Below the pieces are notes generated by a model. The model saw nothing but the letters and a program-made list of their open reading frames with translations, had not been told where the DNA came from and did not search any database. From the NCBI RefSeq assembly GCF_040802235.1, contig NC_133158.1, positions 152,284,401 through 152,348,400 of the forward strand: 64,000 bases of DNA. Reading direction: 5' to 3'. The position numbers were made by a program, and so were the translations under genes. Origin of the DNA: Manis javanica. Its lineage: Eukaryota > Chordata > Mammalia > Pholidota > Manidae. Position 1 is the first letter of the stretch. The number at the start of each line of letters is the position of its first letter. This document shows, in pieces, positions 48,709 through 60,618 of the stretch.

Positions 48709-49545
48709 GTGATGGGACGTCAGGGTGCTGGGCTTGGGGCAGGTTTAGACTAGGTTTTGGGGTGAGTGGGGGCAGGGTTTAGGCTGGACTTTGGTCTGGG
48801 CTTGGATCTGTGCTTGGGGCAGCTTTGCTCAGGAAGCCCAATGGCCCCTAAACCCCTTCCAGTGGGTCAGTCCTTTGCAGGAGCTGGAAGCTGCGTTGCC
48901 TGGCAGGGTCTCCCTCCCCAGCCTCCCCCACCCTTGCCCAACCCCCTGCCCCACCTGGCTGTGATCATTGCCTTCCTTTCTCTGCTGGTGTCTCCAGGAG
49001 GTGCCTCGTCACATGGTCACCTGGGCTCACGCCCTTCCCAGCACACAGCACACAGCATGTGTGCCTGGCCTGGGGGCCTCTGTCCCTGACTGTTCCCCTC
49101 TGTCTCCTGCTGTCCTCATTGTCCCCCACTGTCTCATCTACCCCCCTTTGTCCCCTAGTGCCCCCACCATGCCCTGCTGTCCCCAAATCCCTCTGTCTTC
49201 TGCTGTCCCTTGCTGTCGCCATTGACCCCCACCATCCCGTCTGTCCCCACTGCAGGCTGCACCTGCTGCCCAGCTCACCACTCTTCACCAGCAGACAGGG
49301 TATCTCCCCTTCTCTCCCGCTGGACACCCAGTCTCCGAGGCCCCTCGCCTTTCTCTTGGTCCCTGAAAAGGGACACTGTGAGGCCAGGTCAGAGGCACTG
49401 CCACCTCTAGGCCCCAACAACACTCAGGGAGCAGGGCTGGCCAGTCTGACATGCTCCTGGCCTAACAGTTCTGGGTGTAGAGCATCATCGGCAGCATCGT
49501 ACTCAACTAACTGCTTGGGGAATGGGCCGCATTCTTTCATCTTAG

Positions 49546-49662
49546 AACTCAGTATGCAGGAGGTGGTGTGTATGGGGATGGGCAACAAGCTATTTGTGGA
49601 CATCAAGCCCAGAGATGCGGCCAGAAGTAACCAGGCTGCCGACTACATCACGAAGGAGACAG
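49546..49662 (+). pseudogene. PLEKHG4B-like exon after PH domain
   Basis: Acceptor CTTAG, donor GTGAGG, open frame with MGNKLFVDIKPRD. Confidence 0.85.
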
Positions 49663-49891
49663 GTGAGGTGCCTTGGCCCTCACTCTCACCCTGCCTGCCC
49701 ACTCAGACCCAGGCCCCATGTGTGCGGTGGGCCCTGTGGGCCAGCAGGAGGGTGGATGGTAAGGCCCACACCATGCCTGGGTGACCCCATGGAGAGGAAC
49801 TGGGCCGGTGCTCTGGATGGGCCTCTCGTTCTTGAGTCTGGCTGCGCTTCTGGAGCAGAGGCCAGACCTACGTGTTTTCTGTCCTCTCCAG

Positions 49892-50158
49892 AGTCACAGA
49901 CCCAAATGTCCACCCCTGTGCCTGCTCCCAGTGGCCAGGCCGCTCCCTTCAAGAGGCCACATTCCACCATCTCAGAGAGGAGCACATCCTCCTCCAGCAG
50001 CCAGCCCTCTACCCGGGGGCCATGGTGCCTGCATGGACCTGGCTGCCCAGCCCACGCGAGACCACTGAGCTCTGCTCACCGCCACTGGCCATGTGACATT
50101 CCCACCTGCATCGAGGAGGACGAGCAGGAGCAGGGGGCAGGGAGTCAGCCTTCCACAT
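49892..50158 (+). pseudogene. PLEKHG4B-like C-terminal exon
   Basis: Acceptor CTCCAG. Open frame with AAPFKRPHSTISERSTSSSS and then IEEDEQEQ near the end. A GTGAGT word at 50,159 could be a donor, and no stop occurs before it in frame. Confidence 0.82.
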
Positions 50159-50759
50159 GTGAGTACATTTGCACGTGGGAGCCATGCACACTCAGCCTCC
50201 CGCAGCTGGTTTGAGTGGGGGTGCCCACACATTCATTTATTTATTTTTTGTGTTATGTACTTCCAAAAGTTTTCAAGCAATTTAGAATTTCTCTTTTATA
50301 AAAACAAAAAACTTACAGTTTCATCCAAGATGTGTAACAGGAAACAGATTTAAAACAAAGACCAGACAAAATAAGACATAAGCAGACAAAAGATATGAAA
50401 CAAGAGGTTTTAAGGCCTGGACATCCAGCATCAAAGGACAGGAAGGCAGGAGAGCCCTGCAGCTGTGCTGATTTCCTCTGTGAGAGTCCCCAGGGCCCGT
50501 GCAAGGATGGGGGACCGGGAGGGGCCCGGCAGGCTGCCCGAGCTGAGATGAGCAAAGGTGGCTGGGCTTGCAGGACTGAGCAGAGGCCTGTGCAGAGCGG
50601 GAGGCCACACGAGGATGGAGCCTTTAGCGGAACTGGAACACTCCCCTGTGCTCACGTGATGCCTGATGGAACCCTGGAAACTCGCAGGACACAGGGCGGC
50701 CTCAGGGGGACCCAGTACTGCCCGGACCCACCCACCAACCATGCCCTGAGGATCCAGCT
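50159..50759. other. Intergenic, nothing recognised
   Basis: A short AT-rich piece (50,220-50,400), then GC-rich sequence. No gene seen. Confidence 0.5.
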
Positions 50760-51560
50760 GTTCTCGGGTAACCTAACTATGTCCTAGAACAAAGCACCAG
50801 GAAATTTATATGGCAACTATATCCCACACCCAACACAAAGAATTCCCATTGCCAGACATCCAAAGACAGGCCTGCAACAAAGCAGGAAGCATAAACCATA
50901 ACGAGGAGAATGACTGGCCAAATAAAACCATCCCAGAAGTGATATGCTGCTGTCAGCTGTGGGTTGTTCTGTGTCCCTGACATCCACAAAGTTAAATGGC
51001 ACAGGGTGGATACAAAACGATACCCAGGCTAAACTTAGAGGGGTAGAAGACCACAGCATCTAAGATGAAATGCATAGGAGTTAAGTCAGCAGAGGAAATT
51101 ATCTGAACTGAAGGCATGTCAGTAGCACCTGTCCCAAATGGAACACGGGCTCAAAAGAACATCAGTGGGCTACAGGACAACACCAAGCAGCCTGATAAAT
51201 GTGTAATTAGAGTTCCCAAAGTTGGGGTCAACACAATTGTAAAGGAACAATGGCTGAGTATTTCCCTAATTTGACAAAACTACAAACGCACAGCCCTAGA
51301 AGATGCATGAAGCCCAAAAACAGACATAACCAGACTGCATGGTGCCAGAAGCAGGCAAGAGCTCCTGAAGGCAACCAGAGGAAGATGGCAGGCTCTGTAC
51401 AGGTGAGTGGTTGGGGGTTGCTGCAGGTCCCCCACTGGGAGCGGGACGGCATCTCATCTGTGACACGCTTAAAGGAGAAGCTTTCAAACTAGAATTCGTA
51501 CCTGACAAAAGTGTCTTTCAAAAATGGTGAAATAAAGTCATTTCAAGCATGCGGAAGCTA
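50760..51560 (+). mobile_element. Old L1 ORF1-region fragment
   Basis: The part at 51,170-51,560 follows the usual L1 ORF1 3' region: an AATTGTAAAGGAACAATGGC phrase, then an ACAAACGCACAGCCC-like phrase and GGCAACCAGAGGAAG. Degraded. Confidence 0.6.
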
Positions 51561-54500
51561 CAATGACTGCACTCGAGCAGGCTGAAACATTCAAGGGCCT
51601 CTTCAGGGACATGGCAGCATGTGGCAGGAGGGGTGGAAGAAGGTTTCTGGATGGGTGAAATTGCCCCACAAGCACCACGGAAATAACAAAACCAAAATTC
51701 GGCAAATGCGACACCAGAACAGCTGAGGTGGGTTCATCAGAGAAGCTCAGTCTGATAGCTCACAGGAAAGAGAAGTAGTGAGTAGCAGAGGGCTAACCAG
51801 GAAGGGGCCTGTTGTGGCTGCACACAATCACGTCAATGCAAATGAGGACAAGAGCGCTCCTGCAGGCTGCATGGGCCTCACGGTGTGCACAAGCCCAGAG
51901 CTGTCACCTTGCACTTGGGGAGCAGTGTGCTTTGTCAGTCGTTTCCTAATTGAGCAGCATCTCGTATAAGCACAAGCAAGCGCACATCCCCATGGAGATG
52001 GAGCAGACATGCGCACAGAACCATGGGGGCTTGTTTTCTCACCCCCTGCAAGTGGACAGTAGGCAGGTGTGCTGTGGACAACCGCAGTTTCTGGTGACCC
52101 CCCAGGACACCCATTCCGTAAACAGGCCCATCCCTAGGTGATAGTGCCAGGCCAGGTGCCCACTCAAGCCCAGAATGTGCCAGTGCTACCATGAAAACAT
52201 CTCTGAGGCATCACCTGACCACAAAGGTGTCTGTGTATGGGCCGAAGCATCAGGTGAGACCTACTTGGGGTGCCTAGGTGCTGTGTGCAACCTTGGGCTG
52301 CCCTCCCCACCCACACCCCAGGTCTGGGCTGATGCCCTGGGAAGGCCTGCATGGAGCAAGGCTGGGCATGTGCCAGCATTGCCAGCCCAGAGCGGTGACA
52401 GTCTCCAGGAGGTGATGGAGGTGGCTCACACCTGGGCTGGCAGGTGGGCTCTGCCTTCCCCCATCACAGAGCCAGAACTACAGACTTGGGGAAGGTATGC
52501 CTTCACGAGGTCAGCTAAGCCATCCTGCACTAGGGTACAAACAGCACCTTATCCCCACAGAGCAGCAAGCAGGCAGGCACCAGCTGGGCACATGGGGGGT
52601 GTGACTGCACCAGTTAGGCTTGACCCCATGCCTGGACCCTGAGGCTACACTTGGCCCAGGGTGACGCAGGACAGCCCCTGAAGTGGAGACTGTGCAGAGG
52701 CTGCTCCTGCCCTGCCTGGTGCAGCTTCTGTTTACACCCTGAAGTCCTCACTTGGCCTAATTTTCTGTCTCCCTTTTGACCTGCACATCCTGGTCTCTGA
52801 GCCGGAGGCTTCCTGATGGTGGAGAGGTCTCCTGAGCACCTCTCCCCGGGCCTTAAATTCCACAGACCTGCTCTGCTGCAGATGGACAGGCTAGGGACCT
52901 GTTCATAAGCACAGAGGTGCCAGACTCCCAACTGTCTGTCCTTTCTGCTTAGAGCCAGCCTTACAGGTTGTCACATCATAAATCTGTATGCCGAGCAGGA
53001 AATACCTCATTCCCAATTTAAGAGCTTCAGGGGCCCCTGACTGGTGGGCACGATGGGTGGGAGGGGCAGCTAGGCACTGGAGGGTGGCAAGCCGATGGTC
53101 CAATCCTGAAGTGGTTTTTCTTCTCAAGGACCAGGTCCACACAGAGCATCTTGGGGGACAGCAGCCCCATCCTCCCAGGGTCTGTTCTCTGACAAGGACC
53201 CCAGGGTGCCTACCCCCAGTCTTCCACAGAGGGGCTCACATCTGCCACTCAGCAGAGGCCAGGTCACCAGAATCGTGAGTACCTTCTGAGACCCCTATGC
53301 AAGAGGCCCAGGTGGGGCTGGGATGGGGCCCCGTGCGTGCCAGACGATGCTGGATCTCCCTGGGCCACACAGACCCCTGGGGACTGGCTCCTCACCCACA
53401 CCTCCATGCCAGGTGCCCAGCAAGCCTGGCTGTGGAACCAAAGGTCTAGCACCATGCTAGGTGCCACTGAACAGCAGAGACCTGGGGTCTTCTCTGGGCA
53501 CTGATTCTACCCAGCACGCAGAGGCCTGAACCCATGCCATCAGCCACGTGCTGATCCCAGGCGGGTGGTGTGGGCTCTGGCTTCCTCATCAGCGCCCCAC
53601 ATCCTGGGTGGAGGGCTGGCGGTCAGTGGGCAGTTTCTGAACCCAGCCCTCTGAGATGCAAGCTGGATGCCACTGCTGCTGAGGATCAGGGTTCTGCCTA
53701 GAGTAGGGCCCCTCTGGCAAGTGTGCAAATCCCACCCTCCCTAGGGCTGATACAAAATGTGCTTTCACCTTGGGGAGTTGGGATGGCCAGGGGTCTGCCC
53801 CCACCTGTTGCAGGGAGAACAGGAGGCTCCAGACACCACCCTAGATGTACACGTGGAAACACGGTCCCCTGAGAGAGCCTGAGGCGACCTGGGAAAGGGG
53901 CCAATCAGACAGGAAACCACAAGCCATCTCCTTCAAAGAGACCTTCTCAGAGCCTCATCCAGCCCCCACCCACCCCTGGTCATGGACATCTTCACTGTGC
54001 AAGAGCAGTCCCCGCCTCTGGGAAACACCCCCACATGCCTGCCTGGGCAGCAACAGAAGGGAACGCCCCATCTTGAGGGTGTGCTGAGCCTAGAGTCTGA
54101 GGACCGGGCCCTTAGGGCTCATCCCCTAGGTCGCTCCTGATGGCCAGTGACCCCAGTTCTGATCGGTGACTCCCTCCCCTTCCAGCAGATCAAAACCACC
54201 CATGACTTAGGCTCCTGGACCATGGTTTGATGGGCTGGCAAAGCACACCCTGTGAGTGACAGGCTTTCCAGGTAACCCCCAAGTAATGGGGCCTCCCACT
54301 TGCTGTCACTGCCCAGGCTCCCTCAGATGCTTCCACGGCACAGCTGCCCCACCAGGACAGATGTTACAGCACAGAGGGGAGGTACCTGGCCAGGAGGCTG
54401 CTCCCCTGCTCCCCAACCCCTACTGACCTCCCTGGGTTATTGCTGCCTGAACCCCCTGCTAACCAGCATATCCAAGAGGGCAGAGCACATGTTCTTGGGG

Positions 54501-57500
54501 CACCGCTCAGCCAAGAGCAGCTCCTAGGGGACGAAGTGCCCTCTCCTTCCCAGACGGGGTTTCCCTGACACCTGCGTGTGCCCTGGGGCATGGCACCCAG
54601 CCCACAGGGGCTCTCAGGTCAGCAGAGCCACAGCATGGCACTACGGTTTCCACACACACTGCAAATCCACATCACAGCATTTGCATGGCAGAGCCATGGC
54701 CCACTGACCGGGCAAGTCCAGCAGGTTCTCAGGGCCTGGATGTTCTGGGCATGGAGCTGGGGAGGCACAAAGGACATCAAGCAACACAGCAGCAGCCCTA
54801 CCGCTGCCATGCCCACCAGCTCCATCCTGCACATCCTGTCCTGTGGGCTCCAGCCACCCCACTGCCCCCCAAGGCCAAGCTTACACAGACCACCTCCACG
54901 TGCGTACATGGGTCGGAGATCAAGTTCCAAGTCTGCATGTCAGTGTGGACTCCAGGTGCCTGTAAAATAATGAGATTGTTTTACACAAACCACATTTCAA
55001 ATCATCTAAGTTCCTGCAGCTCACACGAGTGGCTGCTCCTGAGACACGCGCAAATGCACTTTCACACACCCGTGTTCCAGGACTGCAACAGCAAGCAGAA
55101 CTGACATGTTTCAAGGCCAAACCTTTTTACCCACAGACCCAGCGTGCTGGCTGGGGGGTCCACCGGGGCTGCTGCACATGGGTGTCTGTCCAGGGAAGTC
55201 AGCCATGCAGAGGACAACGTTTCCACTGACCTGGCCCCAGCTGCTGCCTTTTTAAAGGCACCTGTTGGGATTCTGAGAGCACCTTGTGAGCACCCTGGCC
55301 ACACAAGGCCTCTGCTGTCCCAGGTGGGGCAGGGCTGGCAGGGCCCAGCAGGTGGAGCAGTTTGTTCTTTTGACTCTGTGGTGGATGCTTCTCTGTAGGG
55401 AGAGTCCCAGTCATAGAGGGAGGAACCACCAGCAGACTTGTGCCCAAGGAAGCAGGACACCCCCCCATGCTTGCTCACCAGCCTGGAGGTCGCATGCCTC
55501 GGGTCCCGCCTACCTGGGCATTGCCCAGCCTTCCTCCCACCTGCCTGCCCAGCTCCTCCTGGCCCTACCAGCCCCCCAAGACCATGCTGCCCTGGCCTCC
55601 CACACACCCTAGCCCCGCCATGGACTGCCCCAGTGTGCAGGGACCCAGGCAGGTGGGGCCATCTCAGCAACCTTCCTGGCAACATGGCCTGGTGGGTGAG
55701 GGTCCCAAGCAGCCCCTCCAAGGTCTGTCCAGCTGAAAGTTCGATTCCATTTCCTCTTTAACTGAGTGCACTGCTAGTGAGGGGCTGAGGCCACAGGTTG
55801 TGAGGTGGGACCCCGGCTGTGACAGGGACGTGGCCAATGGGATGGTGCCCTCGTGGAAGGAGGTGACATTGTGCCAAGGAGAGCTCTGCACCTGCGGAGG
55901 AAGAATTCGTGTGTGGTCTGCTGGTAACAGTTTCTTTGTTACTTTGTTTCAAGGATGGCATGTTCCAAAGTTTAGGAACATAAATAAATGGGACTTACTT
56001 TCCCATGACCTGGTTGTGCTTCTCTTACTTGGTCTGTGGGATCCAGTATGTCACCTATGCACCCCACCCAGGGAGCCATCTCCTGCCACCCTGAGGGGAT
56101 GTGGCCCTGGGCCCAACTCTGGGGTCTGCCCAGTCTACACCCACATCCATGCCACTCACCCTTAAGTTATGTCAGGGGCAATGTCCCACAGCCTCATGCA
56201 CACACCTCACCTGCTTGACGACATGGGTTTCAGCCCTTCCCTCCCAGGGACCACAGGGAGGGCAGGCCCTGGGCACCAGCGGGTGGCAGCCCACCCGGCA
56301 CATCCATTGGCCCACACCCTCCTCTTCTCACACAGCCTCTCTGTCTCTGTCCCCAGCTTTGTCTCTGTCTCCCTCTGTCTCTCTGTCTCCATCTTTGTCT
56401 CTGTCTTTCTGCCTCTCTCTGTCTCTCTGTCTCCCTCTGTCTCTGTCTGTCTCTGGCTCCCTCTGTCTGTCTCTGTCTCTGTCTCCCTCTGTCCCAGCCA
56501 TGACCCCCAAGACCAGCGTGGCCCTGCTGGCCTGTGAGCTAACTGCCCAGCCATGCCCTCAGCAGTGATGTTGGCAATGGTGTCTGGTCATGAGATAATC
56601 ATTTGACAACGATGAGTACTGGGCGCCACTGGAAGAATTTTTTACTCCTCTTAGGTCTAAGCTGGGGCTCTGTAACAAAATACAGTATAACAAGAGAAAA
56701 GCATACAGTTTATTTCATGTAAGTTGTGCATGCAATGGGAACCCCCATAAGTGAATGAGGACCTGAAGAAGTGGGCAGCCCAGGGGTTTCTGTACTAGGT
56801 GGAGCGAAGAGGCAGTTGTGGAAACGAAGTCCCACCGAGGAGTCTGTCAGCATAGAGCTCCAGGCCCACCTCTGATGACAACGCTTCTTACTTCCCAATA
56901 CAGTGGTATGGGGGCAGGACTCTCACTGGAGTTTCTGCTCATGTTTGGGATGAAGAGAGGGTCAGTGCCCTTATGCTTGCGGCTTCTCATGAACCCTCAG
57001 CTCAAAATGATCCTGGCACCAAGCAGCATACATCAGGTGCTGGGTTCTGCCACCCCGCAGACACCACATGGTGGACTGTCACATCTCACCTGCCGCCAGG
57101 TCCTAAGAGCAGATAAGGAGATGGACTCAAAGACAGGCAGACCCTTGGGCTGGCGGCATCTCTGAGCTCGGCCCCTCCCAGCCCACCAGGACGCGTCGCG
57201 TGTCCTCCCAGCTCACTCCGGCCATGGTTCCTCCCATGGAAGGTGGGGAAGCCAGAGCCTACCCAGGTCCTCAAGGAATATAGAGGAAGAGGAGGGAGGA
57301 AGCAAATGGAAGAAACAGTTGTCAGTAGGGCCATCCCCATCCCTGGTACCACATCCCCAGGGCCCAGACAAGTTAAGGGTGGGAGTCCAGCCCCGGGGCC
57401 CCTGATGAAGTCTGTGGCCCAGGGCCTGACTTCATTCTCCATGGAGGGTCCCAGACATGTTCCACCCGGGGGGCAGCAGACCCCCCAGCCCAGCCCTCAG

Positions 57501-57729
57501 GCAGCTCTGCTTTCACCAGCTAAGCACAAGGAACAGGGTGGCCACCTCCCAACAGCCCCGCGGCCAGAGCCAAACAGGCACCCGGGACCAAAATAGCCGT
57601 CAGATGACTGCAGCGCTGGCTGGTACCTTCTGCTCAAAAGCAAGCAGGTCGAGCAGATGCACCTAAAAATAGCGAGAAGGGTGCATGCCCCTTGGAGAAG
57701 GAGGAGGAGGGTGGCCAAAGACAAACAGG
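51561..57729. other. GC-rich intergenic region between the two pseudogenes
   Basis: About 6.2 kb with no exon I can recognise. The many frames of 60-220 codons on both strands match the GC richness and show no domain. Contains a (TCTGTCTC)n low-complexity tract and possibly an old interspersed repeat near 56,630-56,900. Confidence 0.5.
56336..56497. repeat. TCTGTCTC/CCCTCTGTCT low-complexity tract
   Basis: Imperfect pyrimidine-rich tandem words; they produce serine/leucine or arginine/glutamate frames that are not genes. Confidence 0.92.
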
Positions 57730-58619
57730 ATGAGGTTGCTGCACTCCTGTTCGGCTGAGGCCCTGGTGTCCCAGCCCCAGGTGGCCCGGCAGAGGCTGGA
57801 CGCTGTGGCCCACAACGTCTAGCTGTTCCTGTTCAAAGCCAGCTACTTTCTGGAGCAGGCAGAGTTGATCCACGTTCTGCTGGGGCACTGGCTGCTGGAG
57901 GAGTTCAGGCTGAGCGCCCTGCTGGGGCCCAGCGCAGAGCATCCAGTGGGCCTGCCGGACCGGGCCTGCTAGGCCTGCCTGGAGGCCTCTGTGCAGGGCC
58001 TCTCAGACGACATGCTCCAGGCCAAAGGCTGGAGGCGGCTGCGAATGGCCGACCTCACAGGAGTCCAAGACGTGCAGGTGCAGCAGTGCCCCTGTGGGAG
58101 GGCGCTGGGCAGGTGGGGCTGCACGGAGCTGCTGTGCAGGACCTGCTGCCAGCTGCAGACAGAGCCCTGCACAGCCCAGAGGCCCATCCAGGTCCTCGCT
58201 GATCACTTTGTCACCGATGGCAACTTCAAGGTGGTGGTGCAGGCCCTGGAGCCGATAGGCCCCACTCCCCTGCAGCTGCACTGCCCATCCTTCAGGGCAG
58301 ACAGCCTGGACCCTGGCCAGCTGCTACACGTGCTGCGTCCGGCGGGGCCCCAGGAGCTGCACAGGCTGGAAGTGGTACACAATGTGCGGCTGCATGCAGG
58401 CCACGTGCAGCAGCTGCTGACCCAGGTGGGCTTCCCCTGGCTGGCCTCACTCACCTTGCCTGCCAAGGCCATCGACCCTCCCCCTGGCAGCCCCCCAGCC
58501 CCTGATGGTGAGGACCCCTTCTTCACCTCCATCTCCTGTGAGCTCAGCCAAATGAGTCAGCTCACTGAGCTGAGTGTGGCCTTCTCCACACTGACTGGGA
58601 AGACCCAGAAACTGCTTGG
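57730..58619 (+). pseudogene. LRRC14B exon 1
   Basis: Starts MRLLHSCSAEALVS. In-frame TAG replaces tyrosine codon 31 (57,820-57,822) and a second TAG follows at codon 81 (57,970-57,972). After that, 216 codons are open to LLG. The donor is ATGAGT, a one-base loss of the expected GTGAGT. Confidence 0.92.
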
Positions 58620-59971
58620 ATGAGTCTGGACCGATAGCACAGACAGCCCCCAGCATCTCAGTGGGGTCAGGCTCACACAGGGCGTCCTGGGAAGGTTGAG
58701 GATGCACTGAGGGGCCATAAAATGGGACCTGGCCATGAGGCGAGGTTAGGTGGGAATCTCTCCCTGGCACACACCAAGAGGCCAAAAAGGGGCAGGTGTT
58801 TAGCATGAACCATACTGTTCATACAGACAAGTGGGCCAGAGATGCCGCCCAAATCCAAGCTCCCAGACACAGGCCTCATAGGCCTGGCTTTCAGGCCTGT
58901 TCCCTCGACCCTTTTATGAATCCAGATTCAAGGTGCAGGTATGAGTGGGGTAGGTGGGGAGAGGTGCTCAGCCCCGGGCCTGATGTGGATGAGAGTCAGT
59001 GGGGTTTCCTTGTGGGTGGGGGAGGGGGTAGGAAAGATGCAAGTAGGAACATTTTCCCCCATGCAGGGCTGGGCAAGGCTGCAGAGAGCTCGCTGTGGGG
59101 TAGATGCCAGGGGCTCCATGCAGGATACAGGGGCAAGATGTGGGCAGGAGGCTGTCTCAACAGGAGGACGTGGGACAGACCTCAGGACCCTGGACATCCT
59201 CTTCACTGAGCACTCAGCCAAGTGACACCAGACCCTGGCCCAGTGTGCTGGAGGGCAGGGGACCAAGCAAGTACCCAGATAGGGGTGCCACTCCTCACCA
59301 GCCAGAGCAGAGCCTCACCCCCCAAGCTGTGCATTTACTGGTGCCGGCTGCCCACCCCACCAGCATCAGGACTCAGCGGGGACCCAGGCAAGGCTGAGGC
59401 TAGGCTAGACGGCTCCGAGGCCCTTCTTGCCCTAAAACTGTGGGCTTCCTCTCTCCACTCAGAGGGAAGCCAGTGTTTCAGTCCTGGCCAAGCCACACAT
59501 CTCCCCCTCCAGCAGACACGGCACGCTCGGCAGGGAGTCGAACATGTCCCACACTCAGAGCACGTGGCTCATTGACAAGACGAATCTGCCATTCTAGCCA
59601 CTGAGGACAAAGCCAGGCCTGTTTTCAGGTGAAGGTGATTCTTCACCCACAGGGCCACACAGTCTCAACACCTCGGCCCTCCCACTGGGGCCACGGGGCG
59701 GCCCCAGCAGCCTGTAATGGATAAGTGTGGCTGTGTTCCTATAATGCTTTACCTATAGACACTGGCATGGGAATTTCATATAATTTTCACATGTCACTAA
59801 GTATTCTTTTGATTTTTTCAGCTATTTAAAGGTGTAAAAACCATTTCAGCTCTCAGGCGAAGCTAAGGCAGTGGGTGGATTTGGCCCAGGGGTTGCAGTC
59901 TGCTGGCCTCTGAGACAGGCTCAATCGGTCTGCAATGAGAGTCCCTCTCAACCTGTGCTGTCTTCTCACAG
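58620..59971 (+). other. Former LRRC14B intron
   Basis: About 1.35 kb with a mutated donor and an intact TTCTCACAG acceptor. No other gene is recognised inside. Confidence 0.8.
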
Positions 59972-60618
59972 AAATCTAGGGACCCCGCTGAGAGTGCTGG
60001 ACCTGGCCAACAGCTCCCTGAACCATGCAGACATGGTCTTCTGGGCCGCCTGCACCCACGCCACCCACCTGGAGGTGCTGGACCTCAGTGGGCACAGCCT
60101 TGTTGACCTGTTGCCCTCCACCTTCTCCAGGCTGCTGGGCTGGGCCGCCCCGACACTGAGGGTCCTCACCCTGGAGGAGTGCAGCATCTGAAACAATCAT
60201 GTGGGCATGCTGGGGCTGGCACTGAGCCCCTGCCTCCAGCTACGTGAGCTCCGGTTCCTGGGGAACCCGCTGTTGGCCGTTGCCCTGAGGCGCCTCTTTG
60301 CCGCTCTCTGCAAGCTCCCGGAGCTGTGGTGCATAGAATTAATTCCTGGTTCCCAAGGACTGCTACACTGAGGGTGCCGCCTACCCCCAGGATGAGCTGG
60401 CCATGTCCAAATTCAACCAGCAAAAATATGATGAGATTGCCAGGGACCTGCATGCACTGCTGCTGCAGGCCGGCAGGGATGACATCCAGGCCTGCACCCC
60501 AGTCTTCCGAAGCTTTGACCCAGACGTTCAAGAAACGAGCAATGAACTTGGAATGTTCTTGCTGCAAACTTTCAAAAGTGCTCTGGAGAACTCCAGAGCA
60601 CTGGAGCAGATGGAGTAG
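59972..60618 (+). pseudogene. LRRC14B exon 2
   Basis: Phase matches exon 1 (GG joined to A gives glycine). Reads GTPLRVLDLANSSLNHADM, with LRR words HLEVLDLSGHSL and LRVLTLEEC, TGA at 60,189 after CSI, then SPCLQLRELRFLGNPL. A frameshift at about 60,340 (extra bases in GAATTAATTCC) precedes DELAMSKFNQQKYDEIA and the terminal EQME. Confidence 0.92.

Larger units (their letters stand above)
41526..50158 (+). pseudogene. PLEKHG4B: PLEKHG4B-like Rho guanine-nucleotide exchange factor, disabled
   Basis: PLEKHG4B is a Rho-family GEF with a DH-PH catalytic module. Translated exons in order match my memory of the mammalian protein: a linker (KKTQSFEIP), DH start (MISTEREYVRSLG, DNYFPEMER), DH middle (YVLYSKNKPQ, DKMDLDSYLLKP), PH (VNLKEQG, KYLRKVFL, SQDTYILQASSAE), and tail (APFKRPHSTISE). 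Introns are kept, so it is not a processed copy. Lesions: a frameshift at about 42,240, a deletion of about 20 bp at 44,831, a 1-bp deletion at about 46,406, donor losses at 46,451 (CT) and 47,878 (GG), and TAG at 48,588. Upstream exons for the N-terminal half were not found. Confidence 0.85.
57730..60618 (+). pseudogene. LRRC14B: LRRC14B, two exons, disabled
   Basis: LRRC14B is a leucine-rich-repeat protein of the PRAME-like group, about 514 aa in human, of uncertain molecular role. Both coding exons are here in order, from the ATG (57,730) to the normal stop (60,616). Strong stretches include SAEALVSQPQVARQRLDAVA, CPCGRALGRWG, VHCPSFRADSL-type sequence and ELSVAFSTLTGK in exon 1, then VLDLANSSLNHADM and DELAMSKFNQQKYDEIA in exon 2. 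Lesions are TAG at 57,820, TAG at 57,970, TGA at 60,189, a 4-bp insertion at about 60,340, and an exon-1 donor reading AT instead of GT (58,620). It is an unprocessed pseudogene immediately downstream of the PLEKHG4B-like one, the human gene order. Confidence 0.93.

Noticed and set aside
55062-55721. 219-codon minus-strand frame
   Set aside because: No recognisable domain, GC-rich context, other frames open over the same bases.
56101-56568. 155-codon serine/leucine frame
   Set aside because: Translation of a TCTGTCTC low-complexity tract.
59480-59580. tRNA-like B-box word (GGAGTCGAAC)
   Set aside because: No A-box or cloverleaf could be drawn around it; the resemblance is too short.
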